This document shows, piece after piece, positions 8,646 to 17,892 of a stretch of 64,000 nucleotides of DNA (position 1 is the first letter of the stretch; every line of letters starts with the position of its first letter). Where the stretch lies: the NCBI RefSeq assembly GCF_004363245.1, contig NZ_SNYV01000020.1, positions 118,418-182,417 of the forward strand, in the 5' to 3' direction. A program made the translations under genes and the position numbers. This DNA comes from Sphingobacterium yanglingense (lineage in GTDB: Bacteria > Bacteroidota > Bacteroidia > Sphingobacteriales > Sphingobacteriaceae). The notes under the pieces are model-generated. The model was given only the letters and a program-made list of their open reading frames with translations. It made no database searches and was not told the DNA's origin.

Positions 8646-9224
8646 ATGCATTTAGTGGATCGTGATATTGTACAGGACTTAATTGCTGGAAATCGACTAG
8701 CGTTTAAAACGGTGTATGATAGATTGGGGGGAGGGGTGTATAGTGTGGCGGTGCAGATTACAAAGGAACCGTTTTTGGCGGAAGAGGTGGTGCAGGAGGT
8801 GTTTACAAGATTGTGGCTGCATCGTGATAAAGTTGATGCGGAAGGCAATTTGTGGGTTTTTCTCTATGTTGTTGCCAAACGTCTTAGTATAAATAAATTA
8901 AGGTCTGCAAAAAGAGCCAAGATAGCACATGATGGTCTTGCGGAGCAGGTTACGGATGTAGCAGACTCTTTTGAGGAACATATATTTTACCAGGAGCTGG
9001 TCAATCTGTTGAATCTGACTATTGCTGATCTGCCTGAAAAGCAGCGGCAGGTTATCGAAATGAGCCGTAATGAGGGATTGACGCACCAACAGATCGCAGA
9101 AAGGTTGGGGATCTCTCCAAATACGGTCAATAATCATATAACCCGTGCTTTAAAGCAACTAAAAACGAAGCTTAAAGGAAAGAACGGGGATCTCTATATG
9201 GCTTTTGTAACTTTCTTTTTCTAA
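8646..9224 (+). CDS. ECF-type RNA polymerase sigma factor (FecI-like, Bacteroidota family)
   Basis: 192 residues. Region 2 is VYDRLGGGVYSVAVQITKEP then EEVVQEVFTRLWLHRDKV (~22-65), the core-binding and -10-recognition helices; VAKRLSINKLRSAKRAK follows. Region 4 is LPEKQRQVIEMSRNEGLTHQ, then IAERLGISPNTVNNHITRAL (~130-170), the -35-recognition HTH. Such sigma factors are held by a FecR anti-sigma protein and released when the cognate STN-domain TonB receptor is loaded. The FecR gene follows at 9309 and the STN-bearing SusC at 10588, so this is a complete cell-surface-signalling cassette. It most likely directs transcription of the 10588-17803 operon. Confidence 0.93.
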   Translation: MHLVDRDIVQDLIAGNRLAFKTVYDRLGGGVYSVAVQITKEPFLAEEVVQEVFTRLWLHRDKVDAEGNLWVFLYVVAKRLSINKLRSAKRAKIAHDGLAEQVTDVADSFEEHIFYQELVNLLNLTIADLPEKQRQVIEMSRNEGLTHQQIAERLGISPNTVNNHITRALKQLKTKLKGKNGDLYMAFVTFFF

Positions 9225-9308
9225 ATATTCTTTTTTCTGCAAAAAAAATCGCGAGGAGTAGTTATGCTCTTTTTTTGCGGTGTTCTTCTAATAAAAGCAA
9301 TCTGAATT

Positions 9309-10454
9309 TTGGGTACAACAAGGTTTAAAGAATTATGGGTAAAGTATAATGCGGGAACTCTTCTGGACGAAGAGCGTATTGTATTTGAGGAGTTATTGTT
9401 GTCTTTGAGTGAAGCGGAGATCAGTAAGGCGATCGATGAAATGATTGAGGTCGATATGGGAATTCACTATGCAAGTGATGCTGTGTTCGAGCAGATTGAA
9501 GCGCGTGTTGGCAAGGAGGAACCGCGGAATACGCGTCGGTTTGCTTGGGTGCGTTATGCTGCTGCGGTCTTAATTGCAGGAGTACTGTCTGTCGGTATTA
9601 TGAAATTGGATTTTTGGAAAGCGGAAAGTACCCTAGATGTGACGACAATTCCAGTGGATATCACTTTGCCAGATGACAAGGCTTTGGTCAAACTGGGGGA
9701 TGGCTCTGTATTTGTCGTCAACGATTCGCTAGATAGGCTGGAAACAAAAGATGTCGCTGTACAGCGAATAGGTGAAGGGGTATATCGTTTTGATGTGTTG
9801 GCTGAGCCGGGGGCAAAGGAGGAATTTTTATCTTTCTCTACGCCTAAGGGAGTGTCTAACCAAGTTATTCTGTCGGATGGTACAAAAATATGGCTTAATT
9901 CATCATCGCAGCTTTTGGTTTCCTCAAATTATAAACGAGGTACACGTAAGGTAAAATTAGTTGGTGAAGCATATTTTGATGTCGCTAAGCAGCCGAATTC
10001 TCCTTTTGAAGTGGAGTCAAAAGAAACTAAAATTTGGGTTTTAGGGACGGTGTTTAATATTAGATCTCTTGCAGATCAGTCAGAAACTAAAACGACACTA
10101 TCTGAGGGTTCTGTTCGGGTGTCGCATAAGAATAAGCAGTTGGTGTTGAAACCTGGGCAGCAGGCTATCACCTTGGAGGCCGACGATAGTATAACCATCT
10201 TGCAGGTTGATGTGGATCAGGAAGTGGGATGGAAAGAGGGATATTTCCGTTTTTCTGAACAGCCTCTCGAGGTGATATTGAGCGAGTTAGCGAGATGGTA
10301 CGATATTGACGAAGTGGTATGGAAAAAACGAGTGCGGTCGAATATTACGTTAAGTTTTGGGCGTACGAGGAGTTTGTCGGATATATTGAAACGAATAGAG
10401 CGTGTAGCGAAAGTCCAAATTGAGGTAGAAGAAAGGAGGATCATCGTGAAATAA
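9309..10454 (+). CDS. FecR-family anti-sigma factor / transmembrane sensor
   Basis: 381 residues if read from TTG at 9309; an in-frame stop at 9303 leaves no room further upstream, and the N-terminal RFKELWVKYNAGTLLDEERI is the normal family start, so a TTG start is preferred over the first internal ATG (Met44). One membrane helix at ~80-97 (FAWVRYAAAVLIAGVLSVGI). The periplasmic FecR domain includes FSTPKGVSNQVILSDGTKIW and LNSSSQLLV, TRKVKLVGEAYFDVAKQ, FEVESKETKIWVLGTVFNIR and the C-terminal GWKEGYFRFSEQPLEVILSE. It relays the state of the outer-membrane receptor to the ECF sigma factor encoded 84 bases upstream. Confidence 0.92.
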   Translation: MGTTRFKELWVKYNAGTLLDEERIVFEELLLSLSEAEISKAIDEMIEVDMGIHYASDAVFEQIEARVGKEEPRNTRRFAWVRYAAAVLIAGVLSVGIMKLDFWKAESTLDVTTIPVDITLPDDKALVKLGDGSVFVVNDSLDRLETKDVAVQRIGEGVYRFDVLAEPGAKEEFLSFSTPKGVSNQVILSDGTKIWLNSSSQLLVSSNYKRGTRKVKLVGEAYFDVAKQPNSPFEVESKETKIWVLGTVFNIRSLADQSETKTTLSEGSVRVSHKNKQLVLKPGQQAITLEADDSITILQVDVDQEVGWKEGYFRFSEQPLEVILSELARWYDIDEVVWKKRVRSNITLSFGRTRSLSDILKRIERVAKVQIEVEERRIIVK

Positions 10455-10495
10455 GGGCCTAAATGATATGAAATAGGTCAGCTCGTTAACAGAAA

Positions 10496-10519
10496 ACGGA
10501 AGTGCGCTAACACTTCCGT
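10496..10519 (+). repeat. Hairpin in the leader of the STN-type SusC gene
   Basis: ACGGAAGTG (10496-10504) and CACTTCCGT (10511-10519) form a perfect 9-bp stem with a 6-base loop. No U-run follows (AAAAAGGG does), so it is not a standard terminator. It could be an mRNA stabiliser or processing site between fecR and susC; the sigma-dependent promoter of the SusC operon probably also lies in 10455-10587 but has no consensus that can be read. Confidence 0.5.
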
Positions 10520-10587
10520 AAAAAGGGTGTTAATCAGCTGATTGTAGCGAACAATAACTAACTTTTTTAACAACCACATTATTTCAA

Positions 10588-13500
10588 ATGTATAAATTAT
10601 TGACCACAAATGCGGGCATTATTTTGTCGCGCATGAAGAAATTTATTTTCATCATGAAACTTGTCTTTACGGGATGGCTACTAATGCTTCTCCAGGTTAG
10701 TGCATCGACTTATGCACAAAAAGTATCAATCCGAGTCAAGAATGCAAGCTTGAAAGAGGTGCTGAGCCAAATTCAAAAACAGACAAAGTATGATTTTATT
10801 TATGATGCCGAGCACATCAAGGCGCTGAAGCCAATTAATATGCAGGTGTCTGATGTAGACTTGAAGGATGTGCTCCATGAGTGTTTGAAAGGACAAGGCT
10901 TTGCTTTTTCTTTGGATAACCAGGTTGTAGCTATCGAACGAATAGCGGTGAAACCAGTTCTGGAACAGCAGCAATCGATAAAGGGAATCGTAATGGATGA
11001 GTCAGGGAAGCCATTGGCGGGTGTTTCCATACGGTTGAAGGCAACAAATATAAACTTGGCACAAACAAATGCTCAAGGAGAGTTTGAGCTGCCAAGCACT
11101 GCTTTTAATCAGGTAGTTGCTTTTAGTTTTTTAGGCTATAAAGTTAAAGTGCAGCGTTTGAGCCCTCGAGCAAATGCATACTCGATTCGAATGGAAACAG
11201 ATGAGGGGGAACTTGAAGAAGTAGTGATATCTACAGGGATATTTAAAAAAGTCGATAAGAGCTTCACTGGTGCCTCGACTACAGTTACAGCTAAGGAACT
11301 ACAGCAATTTGGAACTCGAAATCTAGTGACTTCGTTACGTAATATTGATCCTTCCTTCAATATTTTGGAAAGCAATCTTTATGGTTCGGATCCCAATAGG
11401 ATGCCCGAGATCCAGATCCGTGGAAACTCCAGTATTCCAAATGTAGGGGATCTGCAGAATGAATCGCGGGCAGGGTTGAATACACCATTGGTGGTTTTAG
11501 ACGGTTTTCAGTCTTCTCTAAAGAAGCTGCTCGATATCAATGAAAATGATGTGGAATCGATCACGATTCTTAAAGACGCTGCAGCGACTGCCATGTACGG
11601 ATCGCGTGGAGCCAATGGGGTAATTGTGATTACAACAAAACAACCTATCGCAGGTAAGCTTCGGGTTAGTTTTGGTTCTAACTTTAATATCGAAAACCCA
11701 GATTTGACAGACTATAACTTGTTAAGTTCGAGAGATAAATTGGCATTAGAGAAGATGGTCGGATATTATGACGTGCCAAACGGACCTGCTGCGGATATCT
11801 CTCGAAAAAAATATTATAATTATATTCTTAATGAAGTAAACAGAGGCGTAGAGACAGATTGGTTGTCTATCCCACTACATACAAGTATGGGGCAACGTCA
11901 CCGCCTAAGGTTGGAAGGGGGGGATAACGAATTACGTTATTCTGCATCGGCTCAATACAATAATATCTCTGGTGTAATGAAGGGTTCCAGCCGGAATATC
12001 TTTAATGGAGATATTATGTTATCGTACCAATTGAGCAATTTTAGGTTTAGGAATAATACACAGATTGCACAGGGGAAATCCAAAGAATCTCCTTACGGCA
12101 AGTTTGGTGATTATACTAAACTAAATCCCTATTGGACGCCTTATGATCAAAATGGTAAAGTATTAAAACGATTAGGGGATCCGGGAAATGGAACCTATAC
12201 GGGAATCTGGGCGCAGCTTCCTACAAATCCGTTATATGATGCATCGCTCAATACCTATGATAAAAGTGAGTATTCTGAAATAATTAACAATACATCTGTG
12301 GAGTGGGATATTACCTCTGATGTTGTATTACGGACGCAGTTTGGATTGACTAAACGTATTACGCAAAGTGATAAGTTTCGTCCCGCAGATCATACAGCTT
12401 TTGCAGATTATGGCCCTGACGACTTATTTAGACGTGGTGATTATACGTATGGTGTAGGTAATAACCTTAACTATGACGGAAGTGTAAATTTAGCTTATAA
12501 CAAAGTCTTTAATGATAAGCATAATATTTATGCGGCGGGGGATTTTAATATACGTCAGATCCGAACGGTGGATTATAGTGTGTTGGCGGAAGGCTATACG
12601 AATGCGCAGCTTGATTTCTTTGGTTCGGCTTTGCAATATGCAAAAGGAAAAGCTCCAGAGGGGTTCGAGGATTTTAATAGGGCTTTGGGCTTTAGTGGTA
12701 ATATAAGTTATAGCTATAGCGATAAATACTTTACTGATTTCTTATTTCGGAGGGATGGCTCTTCTCAGTTTGGTTCCAAAAGGAGGTTTGCTCCATTTTG
12801 GTCTTTTGGACTTGGGTGGAATATTCATGAAGAAAATTTCATGAAAGATATCTCTTGGGTAAATAGGTTGAAAGTTCGAGGTTCTACAGGTATTGTTGGA
12901 GCGCAGAACTTTAATGCATACCAAGCGATGACCGCTTATAAATATTATTCGGGGGAAAGTTATTTTTCTTGGCCTGGTGTTTACCTTTTAGGTTTAGGGA
13001 ATGATGAATTGAGTTGGCAACAAACGAAAAAAGATAACTTTGGTATTGATTTAGAACTATGGAATAGACGTTTAAAAATAAGGACGGATATCTACCAGGA
13101 AACTACCGAGGATTTAGTGTCATCAATTGATTTGCCAGCTTCAAATGGCTTCCCGAGTTATGTGGAGAATGTTGGTCGGATGAGAAATCGTGGTTTTGAA
13201 AGTCAGTTGACCTTTGTTGTGCTGAATAATACAGATGGGGTTTATTGGTCCGTAACGGGGAATCTCTTACGGAATAAGAATAAGGTGCTAGAGACATCGC
13301 AGGCCCTAAAGGATGCATTAACAGCTGTAAAGAACAATTCAACTTTGCCAGGAACGGTATACGAAGAAGGATATTCATCCAATACGATATGGGTAGTACC
13401 ATCGCTAGGGATAGATCCAAGTAATGGAAAAGAAGTATACCTAGATAGAAATGGAAACCCTACAAACAACTGGGACGGGAATGATGTCGTAGCAGCGGGA

Positions 13501-13962
13501 TCGACGGAGGCAAAGCTCTTTGGGAACTTTAGCACCATGGTCCGCTATAAAAACTTTACGATGAATGCTGTTTTCCGTTATACTTTGGGTGGACAACAGT
13601 ACAATAGTACGCTGGCCAATAAAGTAGAGGCTTCTGACTATAAATATCAGATGGATGAACGTGTGTTCTTAGACCGTTGGAAACAACCTGGAGATAATGC
13701 TTTTTTTAGAGGGGTGCAGGTAACTACGCCAATCTATAAGACTTCTCGGTTTGTGCAAAAAGAAAATACACTGGTTTTATCCAATGTAAACCTGCAATAC
13801 GATTTTAGGGCGCAGGCGTGGATGAATCGTATGGGACTATCGCATCTGAATATCGCAGGAAATATATCAGAACCGATGTATCTCTCGACGGTAAAAAGAG
13901 AGCGTGGAACAAACTATCCATTCTCTAGGCAATTTTCGTTAAGTTTTAGTGCTACATTTTAA
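10588..13962 (+). CDS. SusC-type TonB-dependent transporter with STN signalling domain
   Basis: 1124 residues. A long signal region (hydrophobic ~25-40, ending STYAQ ~50) precedes an STN/secretin-like domain at ~50-105 (VRIKNASLKEVLSQIQ-type sequence, then DVDLKDVLHECLKGQGFAFS), a carboxypeptidase-regulatory domain at ~128-200 (SIKGIVMDESGKPLAGVSIR), the plug at ~210-350 with DVESITILKDAAATAMYGSR and GANGVIVITT, and a barrel ending SLSFSATF. The STN domain contacts FecR in the periplasm, so this receptor both imports a ligand and reports it to the sigma/anti-sigma pair just upstream. The ATG at 10588 gives a rather long basic N-region; the Met16 (MKKFIFIMKL) may be the true start. Substrate unknown. 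Confidence 0.95.
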   Translation: MYKLLTTNAGIILSRMKKFIFIMKLVFTGWLLMLLQVSASTYAQKVSIRVKNASLKEVLSQIQKQTKYDFIYDAEHIKALKPINMQVSDVDLKDVLHECLKGQGFAFSLDNQVVAIERIAVKPVLEQQQSIKGIVMDESGKPLAGVSIRLKATNINLAQTNAQGEFELPSTAFNQVVAFSFLGYKVKVQRLSPRANAYSIRMETDEGELEEVVISTGIFKKVDKSFTGASTTVTAKELQQFGTRNLVTSLRNIDPSFNILESNLYGSDPNRMPEIQIRGNSSIPNVGDLQNESRAGLNTPLVVLDGFQSSLKKLLDINENDVESITILKDAAATAMYGSRGANGVIVITTKQPIAGKLRVSFGSNFNIENPDLTDYNLLSSRDKLALEKMVGYYDVPNGPAADISRKKYYNYILNEVNRGVETDWLSIPLHTSMGQRHRLRLEGGDNELRYSASAQYNNISGVMKGSSRNIFNGDIMLSYQLSNFRFRNNTQIAQGKSKESPYGKFGDYTKLNPYWTPYDQNGKVLKRLGDPGNGTYTGIWAQLPTNPLYDASLNTYDKSEYSEIINNTSVEWDITSDVVLRTQFGLTKRITQSDKFRPADHTAFADYGPDDLFRRGDYTYGVGNNLNYDGSVNLAYNKVFNDKHNIYAAGDFNIRQIRTVDYSVLAEGYTNAQLDFFGSALQYAKGKAPEGFEDFNRALGFSGNISYSYSDKYFTDFLFRRDGSSQFGSKRRFAPFWSFGLGWNIHEENFMKDISWVNRLKVRGSTGIVGAQNFNAYQAMTAYKYYSGESYFSWPGVYLLGLGNDELSWQQTKKDNFGIDLELWNRRLKIRTDIYQETTEDLVSSIDLPASNGFPSYVENVGRMRNRGFESQLTFVVLNNTDGVYWSVTGNLLRNKNKVLETSQALKDALTAVKNNSTLPGTVYEEGYSSNTIWVVPSLGIDPSNGKEVYLDRNGNPTNNWDGNDVVAAGSTEAKLFGNFSTMVRYKNFTMNAVFRYTLGGQQYNSTLANKVEASDYKYQMDERVFLDRWKQPGDNAFFRGVQVTTPIYKTSRFVQKENTLVLSNVNLQYDFRAQAWMNRMGLSHLNIAGNISEPMYLSTVKRERGTNYPFSRQFSLSFSATF

Positions 13963-13973
13963 AATATAAATAG

Positions 13974-15428
13974 ATGAAAAATTTAATCTATACTCTTCTT
14001 ATCGCATCTCTTCTATATACGTCGTGTGATAAATACCTGGATGTAGAACCTCGTAGTCAGATTGAACTGGATAAGTTATATAAAGAAGAAAAGGGATTTC
14101 AGGATGCCCTCTCAGGAATATATATTCTGATGAAGCATGAGGATTCTTATGGAGCTCGTATGACGCAGACAACGGTTGAAAATCTAATCTCCAACTGGGA
14201 TGTAACAGCAGGAACGGTGGAACAAAAGTTGGGTCTTTTTTCGTATACGGATGCGGATGTAGACAAGGCCCTTTCTGCTATTTTCTCAAAGCAATATGCT
14301 ACAATAGCAAGTGTAAATGCTTTGTTGAACAACATTGATGAAAGAAAGTCTGTTTTCAAAACAGAGGGCTTATATAATCTGATAAAAGGAGAAGCCCTCG
14401 CAATAAGGGCTTATGTTCACCTCGATATCTTACGGCTCTTTGGTCCTATCCCAACAAGTCCGGCAGAAGGAAGTAGATTGGCTTATGTGACTCAGTTTTC
14501 AAAAGCAATCAATGCGCATGTAGAGTTTGAAGAGTACAAAAAGATGCTGTTAAAGGATATAGAAGAGGCTACAGCGCTATTGAAAGAAGTAGACCCTATC
14601 CTCCATTACTCGGTCTCCGAACTGAGGGAGCCGAATAGAGTAGGTGGGGGCGGCTATAGAGCAGAGAATGATTTTTTTGCCTATCGTACACTTCGTATGA
14701 ATTACTATGCGGTAAGAGCACTTGAGGCGAGAGCACAGCTCTGGTTTGGGAATAAAGAACAGGCTTATATCGCTTCAAAAGAGGTGATAGGTGCCGTTAA
14801 TAACAATAATAGTCCCAAATTCAGACTAGGCAGCAGTTCAGATATGAATGCAGGTGATTATGTCTTGAGAGAGGAACATATTTTCGGATTATATGACAGA
14901 GCAATGTTTGACTGGTTTGGAATGCGTTATTCAAATGGCGTATTGAAGAAGGGGACAACCGTGACATTGATTAAGAATACACTATTTGGCAATACAAATA
15001 CAGATATCAGAGAACAGTCTTTGTGGATTCTCAATACACTCTCTAATGGAGCTAAAGCACATGTCATTAGGAAATATGAAGCCAAGGATCCAAAAACAGT
15101 GTCGATGAATACGGACTATAAACAGATCCCGATGTTGCGCATGAGTGAAATGTATTTGATTGCTGCAGAAACAACCTCTTTTACAGAAGGTATTACTTTA
15201 CTGAAGGAGTTTCGGGATACTCGTAGTCTTAAATTGACCAATCCAAGCAATGATTTAGAACTAAAACGAGAAATCATTAAGGAATATCGGAAAGAATTTT
15301 ATGCCGAAGGGCAGGGGTTCTTTAACTATAAGCGAAATAATGTAGCAAAGGCCGATTTTCTTTTTATACCCAATGCTGCTACAATAAATTACGTACTTCC
15401 GCTACCAAAGGTAGAGCCTGTAAAATAA
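13974..15428 (+). CDS. SusD/RagB-family lipoprotein
   Basis: 484 residues; lipobox LLYTSC (Cys18) followed by DKYLDVEP, a very common SusD opening. FQDALSGIYILMKHED (~42-57), GEALAIRAYVHLDILRLFGP (~138-157), QIPMLRMSEMYLIAAETTSF (~382-400) and EYRKEFYAEGQGFFNYKR (~444-462) are the usual SusD landmarks. It starts 11 bases after its SusC partner. The downstream DUF4843-like and PKD-like lipoproteins follow with short gaps, giving a five-gene outer-membrane system under the FecI/FecR pair. Confidence 0.95.
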   Translation: MKNLIYTLLIASLLYTSCDKYLDVEPRSQIELDKLYKEEKGFQDALSGIYILMKHEDSYGARMTQTTVENLISNWDVTAGTVEQKLGLFSYTDADVDKALSAIFSKQYATIASVNALLNNIDERKSVFKTEGLYNLIKGEALAIRAYVHLDILRLFGPIPTSPAEGSRLAYVTQFSKAINAHVEFEEYKKMLLKDIEEATALLKEVDPILHYSVSELREPNRVGGGGYRAENDFFAYRTLRMNYYAVRALEARAQLWFGNKEQAYIASKEVIGAVNNNNSPKFRLGSSSDMNAGDYVLREEHIFGLYDRAMFDWFGMRYSNGVLKKGTTVTLIKNTLFGNTNTDIREQSLWILNTLSNGAKAHVIRKYEAKDPKTVSMNTDYKQIPMLRMSEMYLIAAETTSFTEGITLLKEFRDTRSLKLTNPSNDLELKREIIKEYRKEFYAEGQGFFNYKRNNVAKADFLFIPNAATINYVLPLPKVEPVK

Positions 15429-15450
15429 TAATTGTATAAACACTAAAAAC

Positions 15451-16239
15451 ATGAAGATGAAAGTCATACAGAATATATTTCTTTTGGGCGTTTTGTGCTC
15501 CCTCTTTTCTTGTAAAGAGGCGGAGTTTATGCCCTATAAGGATGTAGATCGCATACAGTTTGGACCGATGGATCCAGCAAAAATTTATTGGAGTGATTAT
15601 GAGAAAATATGGAAGCTAAGCGATACAGCAAAAGCGTACTCTTTCTATACCGAGGAGGCTACCAAATTAGTGGATACAGTCTATTTTCGTATTTATACCT
15701 TGGGTAAGGTACAGAATTATGATAGGGCATTTAAGCTCATGCAGAGTCTAGTAAAAGATGTGGATAATGCGGTGCCAAATAAACACTATCAGGCCTTCGA
15801 CGATTCGAAGGGAGAGCAGCTTTATGTGGTGAAAGCAGGACAATCGTACATGAGGGTTCCTGTGGTATTATTAAGAGATGCTTCTCTTAAATCTAAGCCT
15901 TATACCTTACAGTTTGAAGTGGTAGCGAACGAGCATTTTCAACAAGGAGCTCCAACAAACACATGGCGCAGAGTACTGGTAGGTGATCTTTTGTTACAGC
16001 CAGCTGCTTGGGATGACTATGCTACAAAGTACTTCTGGGGAAAATATAGTAGGGTGAAACATGAGTTTATGATCGAGGTTACGGGATTGAAATGGGATCA
16101 GGAGATGATGTCTAAGCTGGAGTTTGACCAATCGAAGCACTTTGGTACGGAATTGAAAAAAGAGTTGGCGCTTTATAATAATGCGCATCTAGGCGAACCC
16201 AAAGTAGATGAATTCGGAGATTTGATTGTATTTCCATAA
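15451..16239 (+). CDS. DUF4843-like lipoprotein
   Basis: 262 residues with lipobox CSLFSC (Cys21) followed by KEAEFMPY. The N-terminal DRIQFGPMDPAKIYWSDYEK and the central VVKAGQSYMRVPVVLLRDAS resemble the DUF4843 family, which is found almost only beside SusD genes in Bacteroidota. No enzymatic motif is visible. It lies 22 bases after susD and its stop is 17 bases before the start of the next lipoprotein. It is likely an accessory surface component of the 10588 SusCD complex; the family function is unknown. Confidence 0.8.
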   Translation: MKMKVIQNIFLLGVLCSLFSCKEAEFMPYKDVDRIQFGPMDPAKIYWSDYEKIWKLSDTAKAYSFYTEEATKLVDTVYFRIYTLGKVQNYDRAFKLMQSLVKDVDNAVPNKHYQAFDDSKGEQLYVVKAGQSYMRVPVVLLRDASLKSKPYTLQFEVVANEHFQQGAPTNTWRRVLVGDLLLQPAAWDDYATKYFWGKYSRVKHEFMIEVTGLKWDQEMMSKLEFDQSKHFGTELKKELALYNNAHLGEPKVDEFGDLIVFP

Positions 16240-16255
16240 TAAACTGAAAGTAGAC

Positions 16256-17803
16256 ATGAAAAGAATAAATATAATAGGTGCTCTCGTCGTGTTGCTGACG
16301 TTTGGGCTAATGGGATGTGATAAAGATACGAACAGCAATGACCTTGCTGAGGCAGAAGTCATCAAAGTAGAAGGACTGCAGTCAAGCTATAGTGTGATTA
16401 CGGATGTCGATGTGTTGGATATTAAATTGGATGTAACCTCAAACCTTCCTGATGCTCAATTTGAGTATGTATGGGCTATCTACCCCACGAGTGCTGAGGG
16501 TGCACTATATCGATTGGACACGATTGCAAGGACAAAAGATTTGAATTATGCCGTTAAATTGGCTGCTCAGGAATATCAATTGGTGAGCATCGTGAAAAAT
16601 CAGAAGACTGGACTGGCAAAGTATACGGATGTCCCTCTGGTGGTCAATACGGAATATACCCGAGGATGGTATGTGTTGAAAGATGATGGCATCAATTCGG
16701 ATTTGGATCAGTTTTTTACAGAAGGAAGTATTGTACCTAGTGGTAAGAAGAATGAGAATGTTTTCAGTAGTGTAAATGGACGGCCTATTGAAGGAAAAGG
16801 ATTGAGACTTACTTATTTTTCAGATTACCGATCAACAGTTGTAACAGAAACCCCTGCGAATACCAAAACACTGTTTGCAGGAACAGAAAAGAATATTTCT
16901 GCGATTCATATTAATACACTGAAAGAGTTTAGGGATAAGAATACTGTTTTTTGGGGCGCCAATGCTGTAAACAAGGATATGGTAACCTTTATGGCTTCGT
17001 CAACATGGTATATGATGAATAATAACCATATACATGGTATTTCAGGACCAAATTCAGGTTTTTTTGGAAGTTCGTCTATGCGCGATGATAGCAATACACC
17101 ACATGAGCTATCACCTTATTTTTTAACTTCTGGGAATACTACTCCTTTTTTATTTGATAATACAAGCAGTTCATTTGTCTTTGCGCTGAATGCACCTGCA
17201 GTATTGTCGAGTATGACTGATAAGGCCGATACAAAACTCTCTGCAAAGAACAATAATCAAAGAATGTTGTACATGTCGTATCAAGATAGATTGTACGATG
17301 GCAACCTGTATAAATGGTTTGCGCGAGGATGGGCTTTGTTTGAGGATAAGACGACTTTGAAGAAGACTTTGGGGTATTTGGAACCTAGAGATGCACAGAT
17401 GTCTATAACGACCTATCCAGTGGATGTAAATGCGAAGTTGAACAATTCTTCAAAACATACTCTCCTTATCGAGTCGGAAGGCTTTATGTATTTCGTGCAC
17501 AATGGTAGGGATGTGTATAGCCATGCGTTGACGAGCGGAAATGAGGTGCTTCAGTTTTCGGTGCCAGGCAATGAGGAGGTTACTTTTATACGGCATCGTA
17601 AGTATAGTGAAACAAACTACGGTTACGACTATGTGATGATCGGAACAAAGGTTGGACCTAATTATAAGGTACGTATGTTTCAAAAGCAGGCAGGTAATCT
17701 GTTGTCTACTCCTGTTTTTGTATTGGAAGGAAAAGGGGCTGTTAGAGACGTCATGTATATATCTCCAACAGTAAGTACATCTACGTATCCAACGGGTTAT
17801 TAA
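16256..17803 (+). CDS. PKD-like family lipoprotein
   Basis: 515 residues from ATG 16256, which opens directly on the lipoprotein signal MKRINIIGALVVLLTFGLMGC (Cys21; an upstream in-frame ATG at 16226 would overlap the previous gene and delay the signal). Residues ~35-125 look like an immunoglobulin-like PKD domain (IKVEGLQSSYSVI, FEYVWAIYPTSAEG, AAQEYQLVSIVKN). The remainder, with several Y/W/G-rich strands such as RGWYVLKDDGINSDLDQF, resembles a propeller-like domain. The DUF4843 plus PKD-like pair after SusD is a recurrent arrangement; neither has an assigned activity. A terminator at 17848 closes the operon. Confidence 0.8.
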   Translation: MKRINIIGALVVLLTFGLMGCDKDTNSNDLAEAEVIKVEGLQSSYSVITDVDVLDIKLDVTSNLPDAQFEYVWAIYPTSAEGALYRLDTIARTKDLNYAVKLAAQEYQLVSIVKNQKTGLAKYTDVPLVVNTEYTRGWYVLKDDGINSDLDQFFTEGSIVPSGKKNENVFSSVNGRPIEGKGLRLTYFSDYRSTVVTETPANTKTLFAGTEKNISAIHINTLKEFRDKNTVFWGANAVNKDMVTFMASSTWYMMNNNHIHGISGPNSGFFGSSSMRDDSNTPHELSPYFLTSGNTTPFLFDNTSSSFVFALNAPAVLSSMTDKADTKLSAKNNNQRMLYMSYQDRLYDGNLYKWFARGWALFEDKTTLKKTLGYLEPRDAQMSITTYPVDVNAKLNNSSKHTLLIESEGFMYFVHNGRDVYSHALTSGNEVLQFSVPGNEEVTFIRHRKYSETNYGYDYVMIGTKVGPNYKVRMFQKQAGNLLSTPVFVLEGKGAVRDVMYISPTVSTSTYPTGY

Positions 17804-17847
17804 ATTGGAGCTAAGTGCTTTTGTGAATATAAAATAATGTTAAACAG

Positions 17848-17888
17848 ATTGCCCCAGACATAAACTGCGTTTGGGGCAATGTTTTTTA
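17848..17888 (+). terminator. Strong rho-independent terminator of the SusCD operon
   Basis: ATTGCCCCA (17848-17856) pairs perfectly with TGGGGCAAT (17872-17880) and is followed by GTTTTTT. The T-run ends only five bases before the ATG of the next gene at 17893, so that gene can be expressed only by readthrough or by a promoter inside the hairpin region. Confidence 0.9.
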
Positions 17889-17892
17889 GAAA

